Shown in pieces: positions 1-8,333 of a DNA stretch of 64,000 nt. Location of the stretch: NCBI GenBank assembly GCA_000963575.1, contig CP011077.1, forward strand, positions 682,001-746,000, given 5' to 3'. The position numbers and the translations under genes are program-made. Position 1 is the first letter of the stretch. Every line of letters begins with the position of its first letter. Origin of the DNA: Klebsiella michiganensis. Its GTDB lineage: Bacteria > Pseudomonadota > Gammaproteobacteria > Enterobacterales > Enterobacteriaceae. The notes beneath the pieces are model-generated. The model was not told the origin of the DNA, ran no database searches, and was given only the letters and a program-made list of their open reading frames with translations.

Positions 1-186
1 ATCGCGCATCAGCTTTATAGACTCATAGGGCGAGGGACTATTGAGGGGAACCTCCAGGTAGCGAAAGCCATTGTCTCGCAGGATCCCAGCGGCTTCGCTG
101 GCTTGCTTTGGCGTAATGCCGCGCAGGATGGCGACAAAAGGCAGAGGCTGCGCCTGCCAGCGTTGGGAAAATTGTTCCGGTGTCAT
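1..186 (-). CDS. dgoA: 2-dehydro-3-deoxy-6-phosphogalactonate aldolase, 5' part only
   Basis: The first 62 codons of a KDPGal aldolase, which splits 2-dehydro-3-deoxy-6-phosphogalactonate into pyruvate and glyceraldehyde 3-phosphate in the De Ley-Doudoroff galactonate pathway. The gene leaves the window at base 1. Visible hallmarks are FVAILRGITP near the N-terminus and YLEVPLNSP, which carries the conserved Glu of class I KDPG/KDPGal aldolases. The ATG overlaps the dgoK stop codon in an ATGA, so translation is probably coupled. KDPG aldolase (eda) is the nearest alternative; the neighbouring dgoK argues for dgoA. Confidence 0.85.
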   Translation of the reverse strand, partial: MTPEQFSQRWQAQPLPFVAILRGITPKQASEAAGILRDNGFRYLEVPLNSPSPYESIKLMRD

Positions 187-1088
187 GAGTCCCGTCCTTT
201 AAACAGAGAAGTGGCAATATCGCCAAGGCCGCACAGGAAACAATCATCTCCATCTGCGGGATAAAGGCGCTGCTTCATCACGCCAGCTGCGAGCTGATAG
301 CGCTCGATCAGTGATGGGTTACCCACGATCCAGATAGGCTGGTCACCAGGCAAAGTGCGTAGTTCATAGCCAATCAGCAGGCCGGAGAGGTAGCTGTGGA
401 TCCAGCTATCGGCAATATCTTTATTAAGGCGGCGGGTGCGTGCAGAAAAGATCAGATGGCTAAAGGGGACGTCGTGCAGAGCGGTGTCGACCCCTTTAAG
501 AAAAGCCGCCTGTGAATCCTGCTGGGCTGGTAAAGCCCGTCCCAGCAAAGAGTGCTGGGTCAGTACCGAGAACAATTCCCCGGTCATGAAAGTGGAAAAA
601 GCGGTGATCGCGCCATTTTTAAGCGTGGCGTGTTTACTGTGTGTCCCGGGAAGCAAGGCAAAATGTGAGTCTGCGGGACAGCGTTTTGCCAGGCCAAGCA
701 GTTGTACTTCTTCGCCTCTCATGGCGTCCGGCTGTTCAAACTGACTTATGGTGGAGAGGCCTGGCACGATCCAGGTTTTACTCCCCCAGCGGGTGGTGAA
801 GGTGTGAGCCAGAGCTGCAAGGGTTTCTCCCTTACAGGGAACCTTGGTATAAGGCACCTCTTTCCAGCCCTGTTGCGATCCCACCATCCCGGCCATCACA
901 ACGGCCAGTGCGCCATGAGTATCCAACCAGGGCCGCAGCAGCCCTTCCAACGTTGCTTCGAATTGGCTGCCCGTGACATTAAGCAACCCGCAAGGCTGGC
1001 TAATCTGAGCTGTTTTACTCCCTTGCTGCATCAGAAATGCGCGGAAGTTTGAGGTGCCCCAATCAATCGCAATCCAGTCTCTGTTCAT
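183..1088 (-). CDS. dgoK: 2-dehydro-3-deoxygalactonokinase
   Basis: A 301-residue cytoplasmic sugar-acid kinase of the DgoK family (E. coli about 292). It phosphorylates 2-dehydro-3-deoxy-D-galactonate to the 6-phosphate that DgoA cleaves. The N-terminus IAIDWGTSNFRAF is the phosphate-1 loop of the ASKHA fold, and LLPGTHSKHA and FSTFMTGELF are family-typical. It starts 95 bp downstream of dgoR and overlaps dgoA by 4 bp, giving the order dgoR-dgoK-dgoA known from the E. coli dgoRKADT operon. The gap upstream holds a probable GntR operator. Confidence 0.92.
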   Translation of the reverse strand: MNRDWIAIDWGTSNFRAFLMQQGSKTAQISQPCGLLNVTGSQFEATLEGLLRPWLDTHGALAVVMAGMVGSQQGWKEVPYTKVPCKGETLAALAHTFTTRWGSKTWIVPGLSTISQFEQPDAMRGEEVQLLGLAKRCPADSHFALLPGTHSKHATLKNGAITAFSTFMTGELFSVLTQHSLLGRALPAQQDSQAAFLKGVDTALHDVPFSHLIFSARTRRLNKDIADSWIHSYLSGLLIGYELRTLPGDQPIWIVGNPSLIERYQLAAGVMKQRLYPADGDDCFLCGLGDIATSLFKGRDS

Positions 1089-1093
1089 ATCAG

Positions 1094-1125
1094 GTAATAC
1101 AAATCATGTTATCTTGTAATACAAG
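1094..1125. promoter_or_regulatory. Probable DgoR operator between dgoR and dgoK
   Basis: Seen directly: the 13-base palindrome CTTGTAATACAAG at 1113-1125, and a second copy of its right part, GTAATACAA, at 1094-1102. The two GTAATACAA copies start 22 bp apart, about two helical turns. FadR/FCD-type GntR regulators typically bind short palindromes of the form GTnnnAC. Inference: this is the DgoR site controlling dgoK and the genes beyond it. Confidence 0.6.
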
Positions 1126-1183
1126 AATGCTAGGGCAAAATTACCCCACGGTCTGTGAGGTGGATCGTTAAATCGAAAATGAA

Positions 1184-1915
1184 TTAGCTGAGGTAGTCGG
1201 GAATATCCGCGCGATCCTGCCAGACGTTTTTACGTGCGGCGTTAATCAGAATGACGTGCATCTGACTTTTTGCTTTTTCCATATCTTTCATGCGGATAGA
1301 GTTATAAAGCAGAAAGTGATCATCCACGGCAGCTTTGGTCTGCCGCATGTCTTTTTCCAGTGTCTGGCGAAAAGAAAGCGCCATGGCAGCAGAGAGGGCG
1401 TTACCGAGGGCCATCAGAAAAGGATTATGGGTCGCACGCAGCAAAGCCTGGTGAAAGGCCATGTCTCCCTCTTCAAACAGGGCGCGCTCGTCCTCTACCT
1501 GGCCCTGACGCATTTTTGTCAGCGCGTCTTCCATTACCGCCAGATCGTGACCCGAGGCATTCATCGCCGCAAGCGTGGCTACGTTAGGTTCAAAGATAAG
1601 TCGCGTAATCATCAACTGCTCGACCAGTTGTTTATCGACTTTTCCTTCCGCCAGCCAACTGAGTACGTCCATATCCAGCAAGCTCCACTGCTCACGCAGG
1701 TTCACGGTGCTGCGTTTTTTCGCCTGAATAGTAATCAGCCCTTTTGCTGCAAGTATCTGCAGCGCATTGCGTACTGAAGTTCGGGACACATCATATTCGG
1801 TCGCCAGCTCGTTTTCACCCGGCAGAGAGAGGCCCGGGGCCAAATCGCCGTGAATAATACGCCGGGCAAGATGCTGGGTTACGGATTCAGAAATGCTGGC
1901 CTGCGGGGTTTTCAT
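1184..1915 (-). CDS. dgoR: GntR/FadR-family regulator of galactonate use
   Basis: A 243-residue regulator from the ATG at 1915. The N-terminal winged helix-turn-helix carries LPGENELATEYDVSRTSVR and the C-terminal all-helical FCD ligand domain starts near residue 90. The segment WSLLDMDVLSWLAEGKVD resembles E. coli DgoR (WNYLDTDVLQWVLEN), the galactonate-responsive repressor of the dgo operon. The identity is moderate, so an orthologous function is inferred from this similarity plus adjacent dgoK and dgoA. An in-frame ATG at 1954 would add 13 residues; it has AGGGG 11 bases upstream, so the start is uncertain. Confidence 0.8.
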   Translation of the reverse strand: MKTPQASISESVTQHLARRIIHGDLAPGLSLPGENELATEYDVSRTSVRNALQILAAKGLITIQAKKRSTVNLREQWSLLDMDVLSWLAEGKVDKQLVEQLMITRLIFEPNVATLAAMNASGHDLAVMEDALTKMRQGQVEDERALFEEGDMAFHQALLRATHNPFLMALGNALSAAMALSFRQTLEKDMRQTKAAVDDHFLLYNSIRMKDMEKAKSQMHVILINAARKNVWQDRADIPDYLS

Positions 1916-1954
1916 CGCGTGTCTCAATGGATGAATACAAACGGATAGCCCCAT

Positions 1955-2185
1955 AGTAAGCTAATCCCCTAATTTTGGCATCATTTTACCTTCCAGGGAC
2001 CGCCTCCAGGAAGAAGGTAACGCTTGTTTGCCGTGGGGGATTTTTTAGGGTTTGTTATTGGTTTTACTGATAATCCCGGCGTTGTGACAGTTATTTCTAA
2101 TTATGGGGGGTTTCGGCTGGCGGCCCGGCAAGGGGCTGGTTAACCTGAGACCGTTTCTACGATTTTTTAACCAAAGAGTAATGAT
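1955..2185. other. Intergenic region between dgoR and dapB
   Basis: A 231 bp divergent spacer that must hold the promoters of dgoR (minus) and dapB (plus). No copy of the GTAATACAA operator motif is present here, unlike the dgoR-dgoK gap. Just before dapB lies AAAGAGTAATGAT, a weak ribosome binding site. I could not assign clear -35 and -10 boxes for either gene. Confidence 0.4.
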
Positions 2186-3007
2186 ATGCATGATGCACAG
2201 ATTCGCGTAGCCATCGCTGGCGCGGGCGGTCGTATGGGGCGCCAGTTAATTCAGGCCGCTTTGCAGCTGGATGGCGTTCAGCTTGGGGCTGCGCTTGAGC
2301 GCCCGGGCTCTTCCCTGGTCGGTAGCGATGCGGGTGAACTGGCCGGCGCAGCCAAGACTGGCGTGCTGGTAAGCGATAGCCTGGATGCGGTAGCTAACGA
2401 TTTCGACGTCTTTATTGATTTTACCCGCCCGGAGGGGACGCTGGCTCACCTCGCATTTTGCCTCAAACATGGCAAAGGCATGGTTATCGGTACGACTGGT
2501 TTCGATGAAGCCGGCAAGCAGGCCATTAACGATGCGTCGCGTGAGATCCCGATTGTTTTCGCGGCAAACTTTAGCGTGGGTGTGAACGTCATGCTGAAGC
2601 TGCTGGAGAAGGCGGCAAAAGTCATGGGCGATTACACCGACATCGAAATCATCGAAGCGCATCACCGTTACAAAGTGGATGCTCCGTCAGGCACGGCGCT
2701 GGCGATGGGGGAAGCTATTGCTCAGGCGATGGACAAAGATCTTAAAGATTGTGCCGTTTATGCCCGTGAAGGCCATACCGGTGAACGTGTGCCTGGCACA
2801 ATCGGGTTTGCTACCGTACGCGCAGGCGATATCGTCGGGGAGCATACCGCGATGTTTGCCGATATTGGTGAGCGGATTGAGATTACCCACAAGGCTTCAA
2901 GCCGCATGACCTTTGCTAATGGTGCAGTTCGTTCGGCTTCGTGGCTTAAAGGTAAAAAGAACGGTATTTTTGATATGCGAGACGTGCTTGATCTCAATAA
3001 TTTGTAG
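2186..3007 (+). CDS. dapB: 4-hydroxy-tetrahydrodipicolinate reductase
   Basis: Reduces 4-hydroxy-tetrahydrodipicolinate with NAD(P)H to tetrahydrodipicolinate in the diaminopimelate/lysine pathway. At 273 residues it has the E. coli length. The N-terminal Rossmann dinucleotide motif GAGGRMGR is at residues 12-19, and the catalytic segment EAHHRYKVDAPSGTA, with His and Lys of the active site, is near residues 157-171. It is transcribed alone, with a strong terminator about 50 bp after the stop. DAP also feeds MurE in the cell-wall cluster of this window. Confidence 0.98.
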   Translation: MHDAQIRVAIAGAGGRMGRQLIQAALQLDGVQLGAALERPGSSLVGSDAGELAGAAKTGVLVSDSLDAVANDFDVFIDFTRPEGTLAHLAFCLKHGKGMVIGTTGFDEAGKQAINDASREIPIVFAANFSVGVNVMLKLLEKAAKVMGDYTDIEIIEAHHRYKVDAPSGTALAMGEAIAQAMDKDLKDCAVYAREGHTGERVPGTIGFATVRAGDIVGEHTAMFADIGERIEITHKASSRMTFANGAVRSASWLKGKKNGIFDMRDVLDLNNL

Positions 3008-3058
3008 TTAAATCTATCCTTATAAATGTGGTTTTTTATTTTTAATTGATTGATTTTA

Positions 3059-3089
3059 GGGTGATTAATTTCACCCTTTTGTTTTTTTT
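3059..3089 (+). terminator. Rho-independent terminator after dapB
   Basis: A stem of GGGTGA pairing with TCACCC around an ATT-rich six-base loop, followed at once by TTTTG and eight more T. It separates dapB from carAB. Confidence 0.75.
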
Positions 3090-3328
3090 AAGGGTTTGGT
3101 TTTCATGGGTTGATGTGCTTTATTTAATTTGCAGTTATGGTGCGTTTTTGTGTTGTTGTTATGTTAATTTTGACCATTTGGTCCACTTTTTTACTGCCGC
3201 TTCGCTGTTTTTCCAGTATTCATAGCCGGCAACCGATTACTTTCCCCATGTTAGATGGTTATTTTGACCTTCAAATCAGATCTTTTTACTCTGAGCGTTA
3301 AAATAGACATGAAAACTTCGTCTTAAGG

Positions 3329-3370
3329 TAGACTTTTACCTGGCTTGTCTCTAGAATGCCGCCGTTTGCC
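3329..3370 (+). promoter_or_regulatory. carAB promoter P1 (pyrimidine control)
   Basis: TAGACT at 3329-3334, a 17 bp spacer and TAGAAT at 3352-3357, followed by GTTTGCC starting at 3364. In E. coli the upstream carAB promoter starts transcription at a GTTTGC sequence where slippage on the three T residues at high UTP gives aborted poly-U transcripts. The same start sequence at the right distance implies the same control here. The upstream 3090-3328 region probably holds further regulator sites (IHF, PepA, PurR) that I could not place. Confidence 0.65.
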
Positions 3371-3400
3371 AAAAATCCGTAGGGCAGACGCTTTTTGCAT

Positions 3401-3456
3401 TTGATTCAAGCGTTAGTTTTGAATTAATATGCGAATAAATTGAATGTTTATTCCCT
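3401..3456 (+). promoter_or_regulatory. carAB promoter P2 with tandem ARG boxes
   Basis: TTGATT at 3401-3406, an 18 bp spacer and TAATAT at 3425-3430. Two ArgR-type boxes overlap it: one at 3418-3435 containing TGAATTAATAT and one at 3439-3456 containing TGAATGTTTATTC, separated by 3 bp, the spacing found at classical arginine-repressed promoters. ArgR with arginine would block polymerase at P2. Confidence 0.8.
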
Positions 3457-3466
3457 GGAGGACGTT

Positions 3467-4615
3467 TTGATTAAGTCAGCGCTGTTGGTTCTGGAAGACG
3501 GAACCCAATTCCACGGTCGGGCCATTGGGGCATCGGGTACGGCAGTGGGTGAAGTCGTTTTCAATACCTCATTGACCGGTTATCAAGAAATCCTCACTGA
3601 TCCTTCCTACTCCCGCCAGATCGTCACTCTTACTTATCCTCATATCGGCAATGTCGGCACCAATGAAGCCGACGAAGAATCCTCCCAGGTCCATGCGCAA
3701 GGCCTTGTCATTCGTGACCTGCCGCTGATTGCCAGCAACTTCAGAAGCCAGGAAGACCTTTCTTCTTATCTTAAGCGCCATAACATTGTGGCGATTGCCG
3801 ATATCGATACCCGTAAGCTGACCCGTCTGCTGCGTGAAAAAGGTGCTCAGAACGGCTGTATTATCGCGGGCGATAACGTAGACGCAGCTCTGGCGCTGGA
3901 AAAAGCGAAAGCCTTCCCGGGCCTTAACGGTATGGATCTCGCTAAAGAAGTGACCACCAAAGAAGCTTACACCTGGCAGCAGGGGAGCTGGACACTTGAG
4001 AACGAGCTGCCTGAAGCGGCAAAAGCCGAAGACTTACCTTTCCACGTAGTGGCCTATGACTACGGCGCGAAACGCAATATTCTGCGTATGTTGGTGGACA
4101 GAGGTTGCCGCCTGACCGTTGTTCCTGCGCAAACGCCAGCGGAAGACGTGTTGAAGATGAACCCGGATGGCATCTTCCTTTCTAACGGCCCTGGTGACCC
4201 GGCTCCGTGTGACTACGCCATCAGCGCGATTAAATCCTTCCTGGAGACAGAAATCCCTGTCTTTGGTATCTGCCTTGGTCACCAGCTGTTGGCTCTGGCC
4301 AGCGGCGCCAACACCGTGAAAATGAAGTTTGGTCACCACGGTGGCAACCACCCGGTAAAAGACCTGGATAAAGACTGTGTGATGATCACCGCGCAGAACC
4401 ACGGTTTCGCGGTTGATGAGGCCACGCTGCCTGCTAACCTGCGCGTAACCCACAAATCACTGTTCGATGGCACCCTGCAGGGGATCCATCGTACCGATAA
4501 AGCGGCGTTCAGCTTCCAGGGGCACCCTGAAGCGAGCCCGGGGCCACACGACGCCGCGCCGCTGTTTGACCACTTTATCGATTTGATTAAGCAATACCGT
4601 TCTACCGCTAAATAA
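3467..4615 (+). CDS. carA: Carbamoyl-phosphate synthase small (glutaminase) subunit
   Basis: Hydrolyses glutamine and channels ammonia to CarB for carbamoyl phosphate, precursor of arginine and pyrimidines. The start is the TTG at 3467, as in E. coli, with a strong GGAGG six bases upstream; an ATG at 3440 would place the start inside the second ARG box. The 382 residues match E. coli. The class I amidotransferase domain shows the nucleophile Cys in FGICLGHQ (about residue 269) and the His/Glu pair in FQGHPEASPGP near the end. carB follows after 16 bp. Confidence 0.97.
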   Translation: MIKSALLVLEDGTQFHGRAIGASGTAVGEVVFNTSLTGYQEILTDPSYSRQIVTLTYPHIGNVGTNEADEESSQVHAQGLVIRDLPLIASNFRSQEDLSSYLKRHNIVAIADIDTRKLTRLLREKGAQNGCIIAGDNVDAALALEKAKAFPGLNGMDLAKEVTTKEAYTWQQGSWTLENELPEAAKAEDLPFHVVAYDYGAKRNILRMLVDRGCRLTVVPAQTPAEDVLKMNPDGIFLSNGPGDPAPCDYAISAIKSFLETEIPVFGICLGHQLLALASGANTVKMKFGHHGGNHPVKDLDKDCVMITAQNHGFAVDEATLPANLRVTHKSLFDGTLQGIHRTDKAAFSFQGHPEASPGPHDAAPLFDHFIDLIKQYRSTAK

Positions 4616-4631
4616 TCAGGAGCGAAATAAA

Positions 4632-7600
4632 ATGCCAAAACGTACAGATATAAAAAGCATCCTGATCCTCGGTGCGGGTCCGATTGTTATCGGCCAGGCC
4701 TGTGAGTTTGACTACTCTGGCGCTCAGGCTTGTAAAGCGCTGCGTGAAGAGGGTTACCGCGTTATTCTGGTGAACTCCAACCCAGCCACCATCATGACCG
4801 ACCCTGAAATGGCGGATGCGACCTACATCGAGCCGATTCACTGGGAAGTCGTACGCAAAATCATCGAAAAAGAGCGCCCGGATGCGGTGCTGCCAACCAT
4901 GGGCGGCCAGACCGCGCTGAACTGTGCGCTGGAGCTTGAGCGCCAGGGCGTACTGGAAGAATTCGGCGTCACCATGATAGGCGCGACCGCGGATGCCATC
5001 GACAAGGCTGAAGACCGTCGCCGCTTCGACATCGCGATGAAAAAAATCGGCCTCGATACTGCTCGCTCCGGCATTGCTCACAACATGGAAGAAGCGCTGG
5101 CAGTGGCAGCAGACGTCGGTTATCCGTGCATCATCCGCCCATCCTTTACCATGGGCGGCACCGGCGGCGGTATCGCTTATAACCGCGAAGAGTTTGAAGA
5201 GATTTGCGAGCGCGGCCTCGACCTTTCCCCGACCAAAGAGCTGCTGATTGATGAGTCGCTTATTGGCTGGAAAGAGTACGAGATGGAAGTGGTGCGCGAT
5301 AAGAACGACAACTGCATCATCGTCTGCTCCATCGAAAACTTCGACCCGATGGGGATTCATACCGGTGACTCTATCACCGTCGCGCCGGCACAAACGCTGA
5401 CCGATAAAGAATACCAAATCATGCGTAACGCCTCGATGGCGGTACTGCGTGAAATCGGCGTGGAAACCGGCGGCTCAAACGTTCAGTTCTCCGTAAACCC
5501 GAAAACGGGCCGTCTTATCATCATCGAGATGAACCCGCGTGTGTCGCGCTCCTCCGCGCTGGCGTCTAAAGCAACGGGCTTCCCGATTGCTAAAGTAGCC
5601 GCGAAGCTGGCGGTGGGTTACACCCTCGATGAGCTGATGAACGACATCACCGGGGGCCGTACTCCGGCTTCCTTCGAGCCGTCCATCGACTACGTTGTGA
5701 CTAAAATTCCTCGCTTTAACTTCGAGAAATTTGCCGGTGCAAACGACCGCCTGACCACCCAGATGAAATCCGTGGGTGAAGTTATGGCTATCGGCCGCAC
5801 CCAGCAGGAATCTCTGCAGAAAGCGCTGCGCGGCCTGGAAGTGGGCGCCACCGGTTTCGACCCGAAAGTCAGCCTGGATGACCCGGAAGCACTCACCAAA
5901 ATCCGCCGCGAGCTGAAAGACGCAGGCGCGGAGCGTATCTGGTATGTGGCTGACGCATTCCGCGCGGGCCTGTCCGTGGATGGCGTCTTCAACCTGACCA
6001 ACATCGACCGCTGGTTCCTGGTGCAGATTGAGGAGCTGGTGCGCCTGGAAGAGCAGGTGGCTGAAGTGGGCATCACCGGCCTGAATCACGACTTCCTGCG
6101 TATGCTGAAGCGCAAGGGCTTTGCGGATGCGCGCCTGGCTAAACTGGCTGGCGTTCGTGAGGCTGAAATTCGCAAACTGCGCGAGCAATATGACCTGCAC
6201 CCTGTCTACAAGCGTGTGGATACCTGTGCGGCGGAATTCGCGACCGACACCGCTTATATGTACTCCACATATGAAGAAGAGTGTGAAGCGAACCCGAACA
6301 ACGACCGCGATAAAATCATGGTGCTGGGCGGCGGGCCAAACCGTATCGGCCAGGGTATCGAGTTCGACTATTGCTGCGTACACGCCTCGCTGGCGCTGCG
6401 CGAAGACGGTTACGAAACCATCATGGTTAACTGTAACCCGGAAACCGTCTCTACTGACTATGACACCTCCGACCGTCTCTACTTTGAGCCTGTCACCTTT
6501 GAAGACGTGCTGGAAATCGTCCGCGTTGAGAAACCAAAGGGCGTTATCGTGCAGTATGGCGGCCAGACCCCGCTGAAGCTGGCTCGTGCGCTGGAAGCGG
6601 CAGGCGTGCCGGTTATCGGCACCAGCCCGGATGCCATTGACCGTGCGGAAGACCGCGAACGCTTCCAGCACGCCGTTGAGCGCCTGAAGCTGAAGCAGCC
6701 CGCTAACGCCACCGTAACGGCTATCGAGCAGGCGGTTGAGAAAGCCGTACAGATTGGTTATCCGCTGGTGGTTCGTCCTTCCTACGTATTGGGCGGCCGC
6801 GCAATGGAAATCGTCTACGACGAAGCAGACCTTCGCCGTTACTTCCAGACCGCAGTTAGCGTCTCTAACGACGCGCCTGTACTGCTTGACCGCTTCCTTG
6901 ACGATGCGGTTGAAGTGGACGTGGATGCCATTTGTGACGGCGAAACCGTGCTGATTGGCGGCATCATGGAACACATCGAGCAGGCGGGCGTTCACTCCGG
7001 CGACTCCGCATGTTCTCTGCCAGCTTACACTCTGAGCCAGGAAATTCAGGATGTTATGCGCCAGCAGGTACAGAAGCTTGCCTTCGAGCTGCAGGTTCGT
7101 GGCCTGATGAACGTGCAGTTTGCGGTGAAGGATAACGAAGTTTACCTGATTGAAGTGAACCCGCGTGCTGCGCGTACCGTGCCGTTTGTTTCTAAAGCGA
7201 CCGGTGTGCCGCTGGCGAAAGTTGCCGCTCGCGTCATGGCAGGCAAAACGCTGGTTGAGCAAGGCGTCACCAAAGAAATTATTCCGCCTTACTACTCGGT
7301 GAAAGAAGTGGTCCTGCCGTTCAACAAATTCCCGGGCGTAGACCCGCTGTTAGGGCCAGAAATGCGCTCTACCGGGGAAGTGATGGGCGTGGGGCGTACC
7401 TTCGCAGAAGCTTTCTCTAAAGCGATGCTGGGCAGCCAGTCCACTATGCGTAAGCCAGGCCGCGCGCTTCTCTCCGTCCGTGAAGGGGATAAAGAGCGCG
7501 TAGTAGACCTGGCCGCGAAGCTGCTGAAACAGGGCTTCGAGCTGGATGCGACCCACGGCACAGCGATTGTGCTGGGTGAGGCAGGGATTAACCCACGTCT

Positions 7601-7856
7601 GGTGAATAAAGTGCATGAAGGTCGGCCGCACATTCAGGACCGTATCAAGAATGGCGAATACACCTACATCATCAACACCACTGCGGGCCGCCAGGCGATT
7701 GAAGATTCCAAGCTGATTCGCCGCAGCGCGCTGCAGTACAAAGTGCATTATGACACCACGCTGAACGGCGGTTTCGCCACCGCGATGGCGCTGAATGCTG
7801 ATGCCACCGAGAAGGTGATTTCGGTGCAGGAAATGCATGCACAAATTAAGGGCTAA
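4632..7856 (+). CDS. carB: Carbamoyl-phosphate synthase large subunit
   Basis: A 1074-residue synthetase (E. coli 1073) that makes carbamoyl phosphate from bicarbonate, ammonia and two ATP. Two homologous ATP-grasp halves are visible: the first begins with ILILGAGPIVIGQACEFDYS, the second with a matching MVLGGGPNRIGQGIEFDY near residue 560. A C-terminal MGS-like allosteric domain, which binds UMP, ornithine and IMP in the family, covers about the last 140 residues. It is the second gene of the carAB operon and is followed by a terminator. The long open frames on the opposite strand are shadows of its GC-rich codons. Confidence 0.98.
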   Translation: MPKRTDIKSILILGAGPIVIGQACEFDYSGAQACKALREEGYRVILVNSNPATIMTDPEMADATYIEPIHWEVVRKIIEKERPDAVLPTMGGQTALNCALELERQGVLEEFGVTMIGATADAIDKAEDRRRFDIAMKKIGLDTARSGIAHNMEEALAVAADVGYPCIIRPSFTMGGTGGGIAYNREEFEEICERGLDLSPTKELLIDESLIGWKEYEMEVVRDKNDNCIIVCSIENFDPMGIHTGDSITVAPAQTLTDKEYQIMRNASMAVLREIGVETGGSNVQFSVNPKTGRLIIIEMNPRVSRSSALASKATGFPIAKVAAKLAVGYTLDELMNDITGGRTPASFEPSIDYVVTKIPRFNFEKFAGANDRLTTQMKSVGEVMAIGRTQQESLQKALRGLEVGATGFDPKVSLDDPEALTKIRRELKDAGAERIWYVADAFRAGLSVDGVFNLTNIDRWFLVQIEELVRLEEQVAEVGITGLNHDFLRMLKRKGFADARLAKLAGVREAEIRKLREQYDLHPVYKRVDTCAAEFATDTAYMYSTYEEECEANPNNDRDKIMVLGGGPNRIGQGIEFDYCCVHASLALREDGYETIMVNCNPETVSTDYDTSDRLYFEPVTFEDVLEIVRVEKPKGVIVQYGGQTPLKLARALEAAGVPVIGTSPDAIDRAEDRERFQHAVERLKLKQPANATVTAIEQAVEKAVQIGYPLVVRPSYVLGGRAMEIVYDEADLRRYFQTAVSVSNDAPVLLDRFLDDAVEVDVDAICDGETVLIGGIMEHIEQAGVHSGDSACSLPAYTLSQEIQDVMRQQVQKLAFELQVRGLMNVQFAVKDNEVYLIEVNPRAARTVPFVSKATGVPLAKVAARVMAGKTLVEQGVTKEIIPPYYSVKEVVLPFNKFPGVDPLLGPEMRSTGEVMGVGRTFAEAFSKAMLGSQSTMRKPGRALLSVREGDKERVVDLAAKLLKQGFELDATHGTAIVLGEAGINPRLVNKVHEGRPHIQDRIKNGEYTYIINTTAGRQAIEDSKLIRRSALQYKVHYDTTLNGGFATAMALNADATEKVISVQEMHAQIKG

Positions 7857-7895
7857 CCTTTCACGACCTGAAAGAATATTCCGAAAATAATGCCA

Positions 7896-7920
7896 ACGGC
7901 CTCTGAAAAGAGGCCGTTTT
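7896..7920 (+). terminator. Rho-independent terminator of carAB
   Basis: An 8 bp stem CGGCCTCT/AGAGGCCG with a GAAA tetraloop, then four T residues. Confidence 0.8.
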
Positions 7921-7995
7921 ACTTTTAACCCAGCGAGATAGTCTACAGTTAACCTGCACACAACTGAAAATGACTAAACACGCTGGGAGAACACC

Positions 7996-8229
7996 ATGCA
8001 GAAACATACCTTACTTGCTTCCCTTTTCGCTGCCGTAACGCTGCTGACCGTGGCGGGCTGCTCATCCAACCAGGCGGTTAAAACTAACGACGGTAAAACG
8101 ATCGTGACCGATGGTAAACCACAGGTCGATAAAGACACGGGCCTGGTATCGTACAAAAATGCCGAAACGGGCAAAACTGAGCAGATCAATCGCGATCGGG
8201 TGAAAGAGATGAGCGAGCTGGATAACTAG
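7996..8229 (+). CDS. Small YgdI/YgdR-type (DUF903) lipoprotein
   Basis: A 77-residue predicted lipoprotein. The signal peptide ends in the lipobox VAGC, so the Cys at about residue 22 would be lipidated. The mature part, with NDGKTIVTDGKPQVDKDTG and EQINRDRVKEM, closely resembles E. coli YgdI and YgdR, small lipoproteins of unknown function. AGGAG-like GGGAGA lies 8 bases before the ATG. It stands alone between the carAB terminator and kefF; this position is not that of ygdI or ygdR in E. coli, so it is a paralogue or a moved copy. Function is unknown. Confidence 0.85.
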   Translation: MQKHTLLASLFAAVTLLTVAGCSSNQAVKTNDGKTIVTDGKPQVDKDTGLVSYKNAETGKTEQINRDRVKEMSELDN

Positions 8230-8333
8230 TTAAGAAATATCCAACAACACGCTCAGCAATATTGACTGTTAGCCTGTCAATTAACTGACTAAACTCACTG
8301 TCATTAAAGGCAGTAGTGAAGACAGGCTTAACA

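Noticed and set aside
5475..7262. A 595-codon open frame on the minus strand opposite carB
   Set aside because: It lies entirely antisense to a clear carB, has a composition typical of reverse reading of GC-biased codons (His, Gln and Arg rich) and no recognisable domain.
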